DNA of 64,000 bases from Amycolatopsis lurida (GCF_900105055.1 NZ_FNTA01000004.1:6045501-6109500), one strand, 5' to 3'; positions 20,015-29,989 are shown, numbered from the stretch's first letter. Numbers and translations: made by a program. Notes: generated from the sequence alone by a model not told the origin.

Positions 20015-22194
20015 GACGACTCGCCTGCTCGGAGGCGGATGGCGTCAAGGCCGAACCGGGATCGTACCTCCTGCCTGTCGAGGCGGCCGTAATAGTGCTC
20101 TTCTAGTAACGGGAGAATCGAGAATTCCCAGATGCGGCGCAGCCCGTCGGCGCGTTCGGCGTCCGGTGTCATGAGATAGGCTGGCCCGATCTTGAAGTCT
20201 CGGTCTTCATCGCCGATTTCCGCGTTCAGGGCGGCGAGAAGCCCAGGACGGTCATCGCCGGTTTTGCCACGAACCGCGAGCCACCGTCGTAGCAGGTCAC
20301 GCACCGGTATGTCGTCGGGATGGAGTTCTACGAAGGCGAACCGACGGCGAAGCGCGGTATCGACGAGCGCGATCGACCGATCTGCGGTGTTCATGGTGCC
20401 GATGAAGTACAGGTTGTGCGGCAGGCAAAAGGATTCCTGGGGCGAGTACTGAAGGCGTACGGTTTCGCCGCGATATTCGAGCAGATAGTAGAGCTCGCCG
20501 AATACCTTCGCCAGGTTCGCCCGGTTGATCTCGTCGACGATCAGGACGTAGGGCCGGTGCGGCTCAGTGAGCGCCTCGGCGACGATCTGCCGTAATGGCC
20601 CTGGCTGCAACTCGAATCCGACGAAGCCGTCTTGTGCTTTCGCCGGCCGATATCCCTCGAAAAAGTCTTCGTAGGCGTATGAGGGATGAAACTGGACGAC
20701 CCGTACGGCATCGGCTCCGGTGAGGTGGTGAGCCAACTCGCGTGCGATGTAGGTCTTTCCCGTGCCTGGTGGACCGTAGAGCACGATCTGCCGTCGGTCT
20801 TCCAATAGCTCGATGACGTCTTGCAGCCAGCCGCGGTCGCCATGGACACGGCTGATGAGCCCGTCGGATGGCGGTGGCAGAGTACGAGACCTCGGAGACG
20901 TGGAGTGCTGATCACGTTCGGGTTCCTCCGAACCGACCAGCGAGCGGGTGTACTCCTTGATCGAATCAAGCGCCGCCGTGATGTCCACGACCACGCCTTG
21001 ATGAGTCGCGTGCTTGCTGAACGGCTCTCCGCCTTCGAAGGTGATCCCGTCCTCCGACGGCCACGCGACCGGGCAGGTCAGCCGAGGGGTGGGCTCGTCG
21101 GAGTATCGAGCGCCGCCGGTGACGACTCCGAAATACACCCGGTCCCCATCGACGGCGATCACGTGGTCATCCGCTTTCAGCACGCGGAGGAACGAGTGGT
21201 AATCCGTGGTCAGCGAAAGTCGTTGAACATAATCCAGATGCTGGTAGTTCTCTTCGACGGCGGCGTGCACATCTGCTCGGGACGGCTCCCCGGCGAGTTC
21301 GCCGAATCGAGGTCCGGCGATGGAGACGAAGCCCGAATCAAGCCACTGCTCCAGCAGTTCGCGGCCACCGTCCCGGGGCCTGATCAACCATGCCCGCGCC
21401 CCGTTGCCCGCAAGCTTTCTCCACTGTGAAACATACGGCTCTCGGTAGTAGTTGGCGTTTTCGTCCTGCTTCGTGTGGATTTGGTGGATGGCGAAGAGAT
21501 CACGGTCCACGGACAACGGGTCCTGCCCCGACGGAAGTCCGAGGAAGTGTGAAAACGCGTCTCGGATCGACCGTTTGTTGTCTTGGCTGACGATCGGGAG
21601 GAACGTGTCCGGAAAGGCAAGGTAGAGCAGAGAGTTCCGTATCCCGGGTTGGTCTGTGACCATCGAAGCGACCGCTGTCCGAAATTTCCACGGGTCACTG
21701 AACGCTTCAGTGCGCACGTCGTCTCGCAGGGCCCACCAGTGCTGCACGAACTCCAGCAGCCAGCCGATCTGGCGCCAGATCTGCACGTTGAATCCCGTGC
21801 CTCCGCTGAAGGCGCCGGGTGTGTCGAGGGCGAGGCGGAGCGGTTCGGGCAGTGGTGGCGGAGGCGTCAGCCAGGAGAGGACTTCGGTGATCCGATCCAG
21901 CTTGACCGCCGGCCGGACATTGGTGAGCGGCAGGACGTGCAGGTACATCAGCTCCGCGGCCAGGAGATGGGTGGCTCGCGACGTGCCGCGCAACTGCACC
22001 TTCAACTTTTCCCGGAAGGATCCGGCACCCGCGTCCGGCGGTCGGACGATGCGGACGTGGAGGTCACGGGCGACCTCCGGCAGCCACGCCTTGACCTCCG
22101 GATCGATCGCCGACGACCCGTCCGAGAGGGCCGGTTCGAGAATCGCTCGAGCCGCTTCCTTGATGAGCTCCAGTGACCGTTGCTCCGTGCCCAT
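20011..22194 (-). CDS. mcrB: McrB-like AAA+ GTPase of type IV restriction system
   Basis: 727 residues. The N-terminal 450 residues are a recognition region unlike the short E. coli McrB head; they carry a segment like those in DUF3578/EVE-type readers (ITVAGPRFGEL-like; FLRVLKADDHVIAVDGDRVY). The exact modified base is unknown. The AAA+ motor follows: Walker A YGPPGTGKTYIARELAHHL, VRVVQFHPSYAYEDFFEGYR, Walker B YVLIVDEINRANLAKVFGEL, and the McrB signature FIGTMNTADRSIALVDTALR then RRFAFVELHP (sensor and arginine finger). The start ATG has no strong ribosome site; the next Met is far downstream. It is transcribed before mcrC with a 4-base overlap. Confidence 0.9.
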   Translation of the reverse strand: MGTEQRSLELIKEAARAILEPALSDGSSAIDPEVKAWLPEVARDLHVRIVRPPDAGAGSFREKLKVQLRGTSRATHLLAAELMYLHVLPLTNVRPAVKLDRITEVLSWLTPPPPLPEPLRLALDTPGAFSGGTGFNVQIWRQIGWLLEFVQHWWALRDDVRTEAFSDPWKFRTAVASMVTDQPGIRNSLLYLAFPDTFLPIVSQDNKRSIRDAFSHFLGLPSGQDPLSVDRDLFAIHQIHTKQDENANYYREPYVSQWRKLAGNGARAWLIRPRDGGRELLEQWLDSGFVSIAGPRFGELAGEPSRADVHAAVEENYQHLDYVQRLSLTTDYHSFLRVLKADDHVIAVDGDRVYFGVVTGGARYSDEPTPRLTCPVAWPSEDGITFEGGEPFSKHATHQGVVVDITAALDSIKEYTRSLVGSEEPERDQHSTSPRSRTLPPPSDGLISRVHGDRGWLQDVIELLEDRRQIVLYGPPGTGKTYIARELAHHLTGADAVRVVQFHPSYAYEDFFEGYRPAKAQDGFVGFELQPGPLRQIVAEALTEPHRPYVLIVDEINRANLAKVFGELYYLLEYRGETVRLQYSPQESFCLPHNLYFIGTMNTADRSIALVDTALRRRFAFVELHPDDIPVRDLLRRWLAVRGKTGDDRPGLLAALNAEIGDEDRDFKIGPAYLMTPDAERADGLRRIWEFSILPLLEEHYYGRLDRQEVRSRFGLDAIRLRAGESS

Positions 22195-22323
22195 GCTGTA
22201 GCCAACACCACCTACAAGACCATCGAGGACCGACCACGACAGCCTCTCACGACGTGCTGGAACCGTGGTGGATACCCCGCTGGCAAGGCAGCTGTCGAAG
22301 GCGATGTCACGTTTCGGCGGTAC

Positions 22324-23207
22324 TCACGCACCGTTCTCTCGCTGGTAGCACTCGTCCACCAAAGCCAAGGTCGTCAGACCGGTGTCGCGCCAGGACCCGC
22401 CCTGATGTACAGCTCTCGCGAAGTCGCGGAGCAGTTCGGAGTATTCGTGTCAGAGCGACCCCTTGAGCTTCGGCTAGCCGGCCAGCATGTCGGTGCGGAG
22501 GATGGTGCCGTCCGCCAGCCGTACCTCGATTCCTTGACCTCGCCGGGAAACGACCAGTCGAGGTCGATAGTCGCACGGTCGAGTTCGAGCGTCGCCCGCC
22601 GGTCGACACCGTTCGCGTCACGGGTGATCCGGACGTCGCGTAGCGCCACAGGGCCGAGGAACAGGTGGACGAGGTCGAGTGCGTTCGCCCCGTTGTTCGC
22701 CACACAGCCGCCACCGCGGCTTGCCGCGTCGAGGTACCAGGTGTCGTCGCCGGTTTGCTCTTCGATGTCCTCCCAGCACCGCACGATCATCGAGGTGATC
22801 GGTGCGGCATTCACGAGCTTGTCGTGCAGTGTGCGTACGTTGCGGTTGTACCTGCGGTGGAACGCGGTGAACATGGCGACATCCTGCGTCGCGGCCAGGT
22901 CGGCGAGCGCCTCACCGTCGACGAGCTTGATGGCGAGTGGCTTCTCGACACAGACCGGTAATCCGGCATCGAGGACATCTTTGCTCACCCTGGTATTGAT
23001 GTCGTTGGGCGTGGTCACGATCACCGCGTCCAGGCCGCCGGCGGTGAGCATCGCACGATGATCGCGGTACCTCGGAGCAGCCACGTCGGCCAGCGAGGCA
23101 GGGTGGAGGTCGCAGACGGCGGCGAGCGCGAATTCCCGTGAGTGTTCGATCGCGTCGAGATAGAACCGCGAGATGACGCTCAGCCCTACGCCACCTACCA
23201 GGATCAT
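22324..23207 (-). pseudogene. Gfo/Idh/MocA-family oxidoreductase, decayed
   Basis: From ATG 23207 the NAD-binding start MILVGGVGLSVISRFYLDAI, the VIVTTPNDIN strand, VCVEKPLAIK (the EKP motif) and FHRRYNRNVRTLHDKL are intact. At about 22530 one base is missing (GGAATCGAG for an expected GAGATCGAG), shifting the frame. In the correct continuation there are two nonsense codons, TAG after DMLAG and TGA before HEYSELLRDF, before the genuine end ALVDECYQRENGA. It overlaps the upstream gene by ATGA. It was presumably a sugar or inositol-type dehydrogenase. Confidence 0.85.
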
Positions 23208-23986
23208 CGGAGCAGTCCGGTCATCGCCTTGCCCGCAGTGAGTAACCGGGCGACAGTGTCCTAGTGTGGGACGATCGCGAGCCGCGGTTCCAGTGACCAA
23301 GTGCCGTCATACCCGTTGGCTTTCAGCAGTTCTACGCACTCCACGAGTCGTGCCGAGCCGTCACCTGGTATGGTGTAACCGTTCGGGTCGGCGTCTTTGA
23401 CATGTACGTGCTCGACGTGGCCGATGATGTCGCTGAGCAGGTCGTAGCCGTGGACGACTTTGTTTCCGGTGTCGAAAAGTAGTTTCAACGCGGGGCTTCC
23501 GACCTCTTCGAGCAGGTCCAGCATTCGCTCAGCATTCGTGCCCGCCCAGCCAGAGCTGTTCTCATGCAGCAGGGTCACGCCTTGCCGCTCGGCTCGGTCG
23601 GCGAGCGCTCCGACCCTGGCGATCGCGTGGGCGCGCCAACTGGACTCGGCCAGCCCGTCGTTGGGATAGGACCTGATCCGTACATAACGCGTGCCGAGGA
23701 GGCGGGCCCGCTTGGCGAGCACTTCGAGGTCGTCGCGGAACGCCGAGGTGATCGGCCGGGCCTGGCCGACGATGCGGGAGGCAAGGCAGATCACGTGCAA
23801 ACCGCTGTCGGACAGCGCGGTCGACACCGAAGGGAACTGTTCGTCCGTGATATCGGCGATGGCGGCCTTGTCAATGGTGCGCAACTCGATCGTCGGCCAA
23901 CCCAGCTCCGTGAGCACCGAGATCTGCCCGTCGATGTCGTGCGCCGCGTCGTCGGGCAGCCCGCCGAGCACCGGTTCACTCGGCAT
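23204..23986 (-). pseudogene. Sugar phosphate isomerase/epimerase (TIM barrel), nonsense mutation near the end
   Basis: Open from ATG 23986 for 241 codons to a TAG at 23261. The same frame then continues DTVARLLTAGKAMTGLLR to a TGA that overlaps the ATG of the next gene, so the TAG is a mutation that removes the last 19 residues. Xylose-isomerase-like barrel features are kept: GWPTIELRTIDKAAI, LLHENSSGWAGTNAERMLDL, KLLFDTGNKVVHGYD, HVEHVHVKDADP (metal-binding Glu, Asp, His). The lost tail is short, so some activity could remain. The pair with the dehydrogenase fits catabolism of an uncommon sugar or inositol. Confidence 0.8.
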
Positions 23987-24063
23987 ACGTCGTCACCGGT
24001 TCCGCACTGACGAAAAACCTGCACACCACGATCCGGTGCCCTGAGTGTGGACGCCGGTCTGTG

Positions 24064-24511
24064 CTATGAGTCCGGAGTCATGACGTGACGGGCGAGCCCT
24101 GCGAGGGCGCGTTCGATGATGATTCATTCGGCCTGGCGGCGCAGAACGCCGAGTACCTTGACCTTCAGTACCAAGGTCAGCCGGTACGTCACCAACGTCC
24201 GGCGTAGTAGCCGTGAGGGTGTAGGAGCCGTCGAGGCTGTGCAGTATCCGGGAGGATTCCAGCGTCCACTGCACCGACCGGTCGCCATACCATCGGTAGC
24301 GCAGGGTCTGTTCGTCGCGGATCGTGGCGGTGTCGATGTGCATCCGTACCCGGTGTGCCCGGCCGTCGGTGCCGGGTTCGAGGATCTCGCTGTGGGTGCT
24401 CTCAGCCGCCCATCGTGGGTAAGACTCGAAGTCGGCGATCGCCGCCATCACCAGCGCCGGTACCGCGGCGATTGTGATACTCGACCGGGTCTGCTCCGCC
24501 GTCGTCACCAT
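24064..24511 (-). pseudogene. SRPBCC / polyketide-cyclase-like protein, broken
   Basis: ATG at 24511 gives MVTTAEQTRSSITIAAVPAL and IADFESYPRWAAESTHSEI, the START/COQ10-like beginning common in actinobacterial SRPBCC proteins. The frame is lost near 24200. The right continuation VTYRLTLVLKVKVLGVLRRQ has a TGA before IIIERALAGLARHV. Two lesions, so a pseudogene. Ligand unknown. Confidence 0.75.
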
Positions 24512-24718
24512 GTTGGCCCCTCTTCGTCGTTGCTCATCGTGTCCAGGTACGGCAGACGATCGTGGCGTACACAGGCGCCACGACGAGGTGGCCGACACGA
24601 CGACCCGCCGTAAGATCACCCCAGCGTGTCGAAGCCAGGTTGAGCGCGCGGGGCGGGTAGAGGACGCAATCTGGCCCACGCTGGCTATTTGGCGCCGCAG
24701 GCCCCGTAGAGTCCGGGG

Positions 24719-24892
24719 ATGGACGTATTCGCGACGGCGTTACGGAGCCGGATTGCCGACGCGGTGAACGCCGAAGCGACCGCGCGGCAAGCCGGTCGCC
24801 CCGACGAAGCAGAGCTGCATGCCGCCCGCCTGGCCGATCTCGCCGCCGAGCACGACATCACAGTGGAGCCCCGCGCCGACGCCGTTGGCTGA
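24719..24892 (+). CDS. Small hypothetical protein, 57 aa
   Basis: ATG at 24719, TGA at 24890. The helical, Ala/Arg/Glu-rich sequence starts MDVFATALRSRIADAVNAEA and has ARLADLAAEHDITVEP. Third positions are GC-rich throughout. No family is recognised. From 24893 to about 25430 I see nothing that can be supported as a gene. Confidence 0.5.
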   Translation: MDVFATALRSRIADAVNAEATARQAGRPDEAELHAARLADLAAEHDITVEPRADAVG

Positions 24893-25429
24893 ACTTTTCT
24901 TGGATGGTCAGGCCCCAGATCTTGTGTTCTGGTCCGGCTCATGTCCGCGATCCCAGCAGCAGGTTGGCATGTTTTCACAGGCGTGACGTTCACGGTCAAC
25001 GCCCGTCCGGGCAGCGCCTGTCGGCGCCGCTCTGTTCCGTGCCGGGTGACCTTGTCGGGCAACGGATCCGGGCCCGCGCCGACGGCGCGACGGTCAAACC
25101 TGGCTGGCGGCTGCATCTGGGCTGCTCAGCGCGACCGTTGCAGGTTCCGGATACGCCGTGTGCCGACGGCGAGACTTTGACGCTGGCGGAGTTAGTTCTG
25201 TGGGACGCCATCGAGCGGGATTACCAACCCGAGCCGAGAGAATCGGAAACTGGAAATCATTCTGCGCGACCGCTCACGTCACCAACCTGTGCAGGATGTC
25301 GATCGCGGCCTCGAGCTGCATGTACGGGAGGTCGGAGGTGTCAGAGCCGCAATAGGTCAAGTCTCTTCGATCTCTACTGCGATCGGTGTGGTCAGCTCGG
25401 TGGCGATCGGAGTGTAGAGGTCTACGTCC

Positions 25430-25770
25430 TGCTTGGGCGTGCTACTGCGGGTTTGTCACCCATAACGGCGAAGAATACCCCGGCCGCCATACAGCCCTTG
25501 TCGACGAGCCATTGTTCGATCGTGTCCAGCGCGTTCTCGCGCTCCATGGTGGAGGCGATACCAGGGAACGTCGGCACTCACACTGGCTCAAGGGTTTGCT
25601 GTGGTGCTACCGCTGCAATCACCGCATGGTCATCATGCGAGGCAAGGGTAACGGCGGCACCTACTTCTCGTTTGACCTGTCTACCGAAGCAGGCCTACTT
25701 GAAACCGTTCTTTTGGGTCAGGGTTCAAGTAGGGCCGCTGTGGTGGAGCTTGGGGGCCTTACTCGAACAT
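25430..25770 (+). pseudogene. Large serine recombinase, central zinc-ribbon remnant
   Basis: CYCGFVTHNGEEYPGRHTAL then VDEPLFDRVQRVL, HSHWLKGLLWCYRCNHRMVI is the recombinase and zinc-ribbon region of phage/ICE-type large serine integrases (second cysteine pair CYRC). The catalytic N-terminal domain is missing and the coiled coil is lost in frameshifts. It marks the former presence of an integrated element. Confidence 0.75.
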
Positions 25771-26200
25771 AAAAGCCCAGGTCAAAGCCCTGGAAGAGCT
25801 CCGAGAGAAGCTTCCCAGTCCCGCATCACCCGAGCTGACGTCGATCAAGCGCGGCAGACCTCGCCGTGTCCGGCAGCTCCGCACCAAGCAAGTCGAGCAG
25901 CTGATCGCCGGCTACATGGCAGGCGCGACGGTGTACGAACTCGGTGTCCAGTTCGGCATCGAGCGGCGAACCGTCAGCAACATCCTCCGCCGGAACGACG
26001 TACAGATGCGCCGCCGCGGCCTCTCGCCTGAGCAGGTCGACGAGGCCATTCACCTTTACAACCTCGGCTGGTCCCTGGCGCGCGTCGGCCGACACCTGGG
26101 AGTCGACCACGTCACTGTGCTGAACAAACTGCGCGAACGCGGTATCCCCACCAGGGACTCCCATGGTCGTCCGCGCGTCGAAGCAGGTGATGCTCGATGA
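25769..26200 (+). CDS. Helix-turn-helix protein, start unclear
   Basis: The frame carries KALEELREKLPSP, KRGRPRRVRQLRTKQVEQLI, two HTH units (AGATVYELGVQFGIERRTVS and LARVGRHLGVDHVTVLNKLR) and ends TGA at 26198. It resembles the stand-alone resolvase-type HTH proteins found beside recombinases in actinomycetes. No good start exists: the only internal ATG (25916) would remove the first HTH lead-in, so the 5' end may be merged with the recombinase remnant. The stop overlaps the next ATG (ATGA), so the two were translated together. Confidence 0.6.
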   Translation: MKAQVKALEELREKLPSPASPELTSIKRGRPRRVRQLRTKQVEQLIAGYMAGATVYELGVQFGIERRTVSNILRRNDVQMRRRGLSPEQVDEAIHLYNLGWSLARVGRHLGVDHVTVLNKLRERGIPTRDSHGRPRVEAGDAR

Positions 26201-27007
26201 CTCGTCGTGCAGCTATGTCGACTCGGTCAGGTTCGGACGGGGCCGCTGTGGTCCAGGCGGTCACCGTGATCATGGGCGTCGTCGTTGGACTCACATTCTT
26301 TCGGCTTCGGCAATGTCCTCAACCTCGCCCTCCGGCTCGGAGTCCCGGTCTGGGTCGCGCCACTTGTCGCACCCGCGGTCGATCTGTCGATTCTTGGCCT
26401 GCTGCTGGGTACCCGGCATCTGGCGCTTGCTGGCGCGTCAGCGGACATACTGCGGCCTGCTCGTCGACTCCTGATCTTCGCAAGCGTGGTCACGTTGGCG
26501 TTGAACGTGGGCGACCCCGTAGTGGCAGGTGAGTATGGAAAGGCAGCCTTCGACGCCGTCGGGCCGCTCCTCTTGATCGGTTGGGCTGAAGTGGGCCCGA
26601 GCTTCTTGCAGGCGATCGGTGAATGCAAGTCTTCCAGGGTCACGCACGGTGCGGTTGCTGAAGAGCAGCCGGAGGTGCCAGTCCGGGAGAAGCCGGAGAC
26701 CGGCCCGGCGGGCAGTGAGACCAAGTTGAACGAGGCAGCCGGCCAGGGCAAGCCCCACTTGACGCGGCAAAAGCGTTCGCCGGAGAAGCTCTTGGAGTTG
26801 GCGCGGGAAGCGGACGCTGCGCATCGTGCCGCGCACCAAAAGCCGATTCCGGCAGACACGCTTCGTGTTCAGTTGAGCGTAGGTGCGACTCAGGCGCGGT
26901 GGCTGGTCAAGGCCGTGCGCTCCGAGTTTCAAGCGCGGATCGAGAGCGATCAGCGGCTGAGCAGCGTGCCGCAAGACGCAGAACGGGACGATCCTGTTGT
27001 TGCCTGA
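26197..27007 (+). pseudogene. DUF2637 membrane protein, one frameshift
   Basis: MTRRAAMSTRSGSDGAAVVQ then AVTVIMGVVVGLTFF runs into the wrong frame near 26303. The other frame resumes FGFGNVLNLALRLGVPVWVA, with further membrane segments (VDLSILGLLLGTRHL; ARRLLIFASVVTLALNV; AVGPLLLIGWAEVGPSFLQA). A charged linker and a C-terminal HTH-like block (LSVGATQARWLVKAVRSEF) follow. This is the plan of DUF2637 proteins linked to actinomycete plasmids and ICEs. A one- or two-base deletion breaks it. Confidence 0.75.
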
Positions 27008-27236
27008 TGTACCGCACCGCCGGGATCCGTGAACGCGTCGCCCCAAACAACGGGCCCCGACTTTGGCCATGGTTGGCTGGTTCTCGGGTTGGGAGGGGCT
27101 GTGAGCTGGGGCGTTGCGTCGGGTGACACGCACTAAGCAGGCTCGTTCGATCGTGTCCGGTCGTAGCGTACGTGCGGACGGTGAAGCCACGACGGCTCCG
27201 CCATCCTCCGCCGACATGACCTGCCCACCGATCAGG

Positions 27237-27575
27237 TTAGCCGTCGTCCTCGCCGAACCCGGACCGAATGTTTTCGTGCCCGCATGACGGGCACACGATG
27301 TAGGCGTGCGGGTTGCTCCCATTTTCATAGGGCAGGTATGACGTGCCCCCAGATAGCGATGACTGACAGATCTCGCAACTGCCAGCGCCGCCGCCGCTCC
27401 TGAGACTCTTGGCGTCGAAGAGTTCCCCATCCACCGTCTTGAATAGACTCCCGCAACTCTCGCACCAGTATGACCCCGCTGTAAGGTCCTCGCCGTCCAG
27501 CGTCGCACCGCATGAGGGGCAGGGCGGCGCAGACCCACCACCCAGCCTGCCCAGCAACTTGCCGACTAGTCCCAT
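27237..27575 (-). CDS. Small multi-zinc-ribbon protein, 112 aa
   Basis: Four cysteine knuckles are visible: CPSCGATL, CESCGSLF, CEICQSS and CPSCGHE, enough for two zinc ribbons. The N-terminus (MGLVGKLLGRLGGGS) is a short basic amphipathic lead. The sequence looks intact and codon use is normal. The family is not recognised; such proteins usually bind nucleic acid or a partner protein. 27008-27236 is empty. Confidence 0.7.
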   Translation of the reverse strand: MGLVGKLLGRLGGGSAPPCPSCGATLDGEDLTAGSYWCESCGSLFKTVDGELFDAKSLRSGGGAGSCEICQSSLSGGTSYLPYENGSNPHAYIVCPSCGHENIRSGFGEDDG

Positions 27576-27860
27576 CGCCCCGTTCCCTGCCTGCCAATGC
27601 TGCCAGTCGGACGCATTCTCTCAGCACCGCGCCCCCACCCGCTAGCGGCGCGCTGAGGCGGTCGGCGCCGGAACACGCGAATTTTCGGCGCCAGCTGCCA
27701 ACCGGCAAGCTTCCAAGTTGATTGATGACAAGCTGCTTGAGCGAGGGAGGGAGGAAGATCTACGCAACGGGGATGCGCATCTCCGACCGATTCCGCAGAC
27801 ATGCATCGGAAGAAGCTGCGCATCGGTGCGCTCGCTCCCTGCTGTTCGCGGCGGCGTGAG

Positions 27861-28145
27861 TTACGCGGAAGCGGCGTGCGGCGGATACTGCTGAAGATGG
27901 GCAAGGACGTCGTGCACGCCGAGCTGGACTGAGCCTGAGCCGTGTTCCAGCAGCTCCGCGACTGCCCGAGCGCGGAGGACCTGCGCCAGCCGTCGAACGG
28001 TACTCACTGTAATACGGATGAGCCAGCCGGCACCGGGGTCTACTCTGGACGTTGGCAGCTCCGCCTGCCCGCTTCCGAGTCCCGGCGCCCACGCCGGCGG
28101 GACGACGAGGACAAGGGTCTCTGACTCGCGGAATTCAACGGACAT
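27861..28145 (-). CDS. Hypothetical protein, 94 aa
   Basis: ATG at 28145, divergent from the gene at 28198. It starts MSVEFRESETLVLVVPPAWA. GC-rich third positions support coding; no ribosome site is evident and no family is recognised. 27576-27860 holds nothing I can support. Confidence 0.4.
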   Translation of the reverse strand: MSVEFRESETLVLVVPPAWAPGLGSGQAELPTSRVDPGAGWLIRITVSTVRRLAQVLRARAVAELLEHGSGSVQLGVHDVLAHLQQYPPHAASA

Positions 28146-28197
28146 CGGGCTTGATGGCGCCGGTGCGTGGGGACCGACCGCCGAAATGAGAACACGA

Positions 28198-28890
28198 TGA
28201 CCGAGAACAAGGCACGCAAGGCCGCCATCCGGGTGCGCATGGCCGAAACCGGTGAACCGTATTCAGAGGCCGCCCGCCGACCGGACGACCAGACCGCCAC
28301 GGCTGACACCGCCGCGAGCCCTTTCGGCACAGCTCTCCAGCAGTTCGGCATTCCGCCGGACGTACTCGTTTTGGTCCTTCGCCACTGTGCGGAGACCGAC
28401 CGCTACCCGTTGCTCGGTGCCGACGCGGCGGATCGGCTCAAGATCTCCCTCGACCTCAAGGACTGGGTCGCGTGGGCCAAGGCGAGGCTGGGCCGGCCGC
28501 AGTTCCCCCAGGACGCCCGCGCCTACGAAGCTCTGCGTTCGGCCACAGTGGCCGGCGAGGTGATCGTGCCTCTGACCGCGGCGACCTACATGGAGGTGGC
28601 CCGGATCTCCTCACTGCGGCAGCGCACCGATCTGGCCAACGTGATCGCTGAGATCTCAGGCTTTGTGGCTATCGCCAGTCGGTCGGTCGTCATGGAGCAC
28701 CAGCTCCTGACCGCCCTCGCAGCGCAATTCGGTGGCCGGCCGCCCGCGCCGATCCCCGTGTTCGGCCTCGGCAACCCGTTCGGCGTTGGCGAGCAGAAGG
28801 CGTTCGTGCTGCGGCGGAAGGGCGGTGGGTCGCCCGACCTGCCAACTGAGTTGGTGCGCGAGATCGAGACCGCTGGCAGGGTGATGGCGC
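28198..28890 (+). CDS. Unknown protein, 3'-truncated at a rearrangement junction
   Basis: ATG at 28198: MTENKARKAAIRVRMAETGE then PYSEAARR, a lead common in actinobacterial nucleic-acid-linked proteins. The middle (YEALRSATVAGEVIVPLTAA then TYMEVARISSLRQRTDLANV) resembles a PIN-like nuclease domain but catalytic acids cannot be assigned with certainty. Codon use is clearly coding up to about 28888 and then turns antisense to a response regulator; the open frame runs on to 29189 only by chance. The natural 3' end is therefore lost. Confidence 0.6.
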
Positions 28891-28892
28891 AC

Positions 28893-29048
28893 GTCGACCA
28901 CCACCGTGTCCGGCTTGTGCTCGTCCACGGCCGCGAGGAAACTTCCAGCCGCCTCGGTCACCGCTACCACGTCGAGCCCTTCGGCCCGCAGGAGGAGCGC
29001 CAGCCCCTCACGCAGCAAGGCGTCGTCCTCGACGATCACAATCCGCAT
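28893..29048 (-). pseudogene. NarL-type response regulator, receiver stub
   Basis: MRIVIVEDDALLREGLALLL then KPDTVVVDVR: the acidic pair (EDD) and phospho-acceptor Asp (VVVD) are present. The protein stops matching right after VDVR, at the junction with the opposite-strand gene. The rest of the receiver and the HTH are gone. Confidence 0.75.
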
Positions 29049-29061
29049 GGCACCCTCACGA

Positions 29062-29850
29062 TCAGCGTGGTCGGTCCGCCAGCGGGCTCGCCAGCGCGAA
29101 AGTTCCGTCGTGCGCCTCGACCCGAGCACGGATACCACCGATGCCCGAGCCGGTTCCTTCGGCCGCTCCCCCACGACCGTTGTCCGTGATCCGCAAGCAC
29201 AGCAGGTCTTCCTCCCTGCGCAGCTCCACCTCCGCACGGGTCGCCCGGCTGTGCTTGGCGATATTGGTCAGCGTCTCGGCCACGATAAAGTACACCGTCG
29301 CCTCGACCGACGCCGCGTACCGGCCCGGCAGGTCCGCGTCGACCCGGCATGGCACGGGGCTCGTCGCGGCGAGCGCGTCGAGCGCGTCGGTCAGGCTGCG
29401 ATCGGCGAGCACTGGCGGCAGGATGCTCCGCACCACGAGCCGCAGTTCCGCGAGCGCCTCCTCAGCCGCGTCCTGGACCCGCCCGAGGAACTCGTCGGCG
29501 TCGGCGGATCCCCGCCCGACGGCCCGGCGGGCGGCACCGGCCAGGACGTTCACCGCGACCAGGCGATTCTGCGCACCGTCATGGAGGGCGCGCTCGATCC
29601 TTCGCAGTTCGGTGGAATGCGCGTCCAGCGCGGCCGCGCGTGCGGCGGACAGGTACGCGATCCGCAGCGCGAGATCGGTGTCGGGTCCGGGTTCCAGCAG
29701 ATGGCGGCCCGGCGCGCCCTGCAGCCTGCCGACTCCGAGCAGGCCAACGGAAAGCGCTCGGGGGAAGTCCCGGACCACCCAGAGGTCGAGGGTGGGCGCG
29801 GCCTCGCCTTCGGGCAGGAGGTGCCACCACAGCGGGGAAGTGCAGTCGCG
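29062..29850 (-). pseudogene. NarL-family sensor histidine kinase, truncated
   Basis: The HisKA_3 motif is LRRIERALHDGAQNRLVAV (phospho-His in ALHDGAQ). The ATPase has AETLTNIAKHSRATRAEVEL (N box) and LRITDNGRGGA...GIGGIRARV (G boxes). The membrane sensor part is reduced to a fragment (SPLWWHLLPEGEAAPTLDLW) with no start. The natural C-terminus PAGGPTTLIVRVPCGL is in a different frame, overlapping the regulator ATG, so there is also a late frameshift near 29090. It is the former partner of the receiver stub. Confidence 0.75.
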
Positions 29851-29989
29851 CACGGAATGCCACCTCGGTGGCACCAAACTTGAGGAATGGGTCAGCACAG
29901 TCGAAAATGGGCAAGTCCGTAAACTACTTTCGTTCACCAGCGGCCTGCGCAAGGACTGGCACGCCGTCACGCCGGACTCACCCCGCCAT

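Noticed and set aside
24904..26031. Plus-strand frame of 375 codons
   Set aside because: It overlaps the recombinase and HTH pieces that are recognisable in other frames, so it is a chance open frame.
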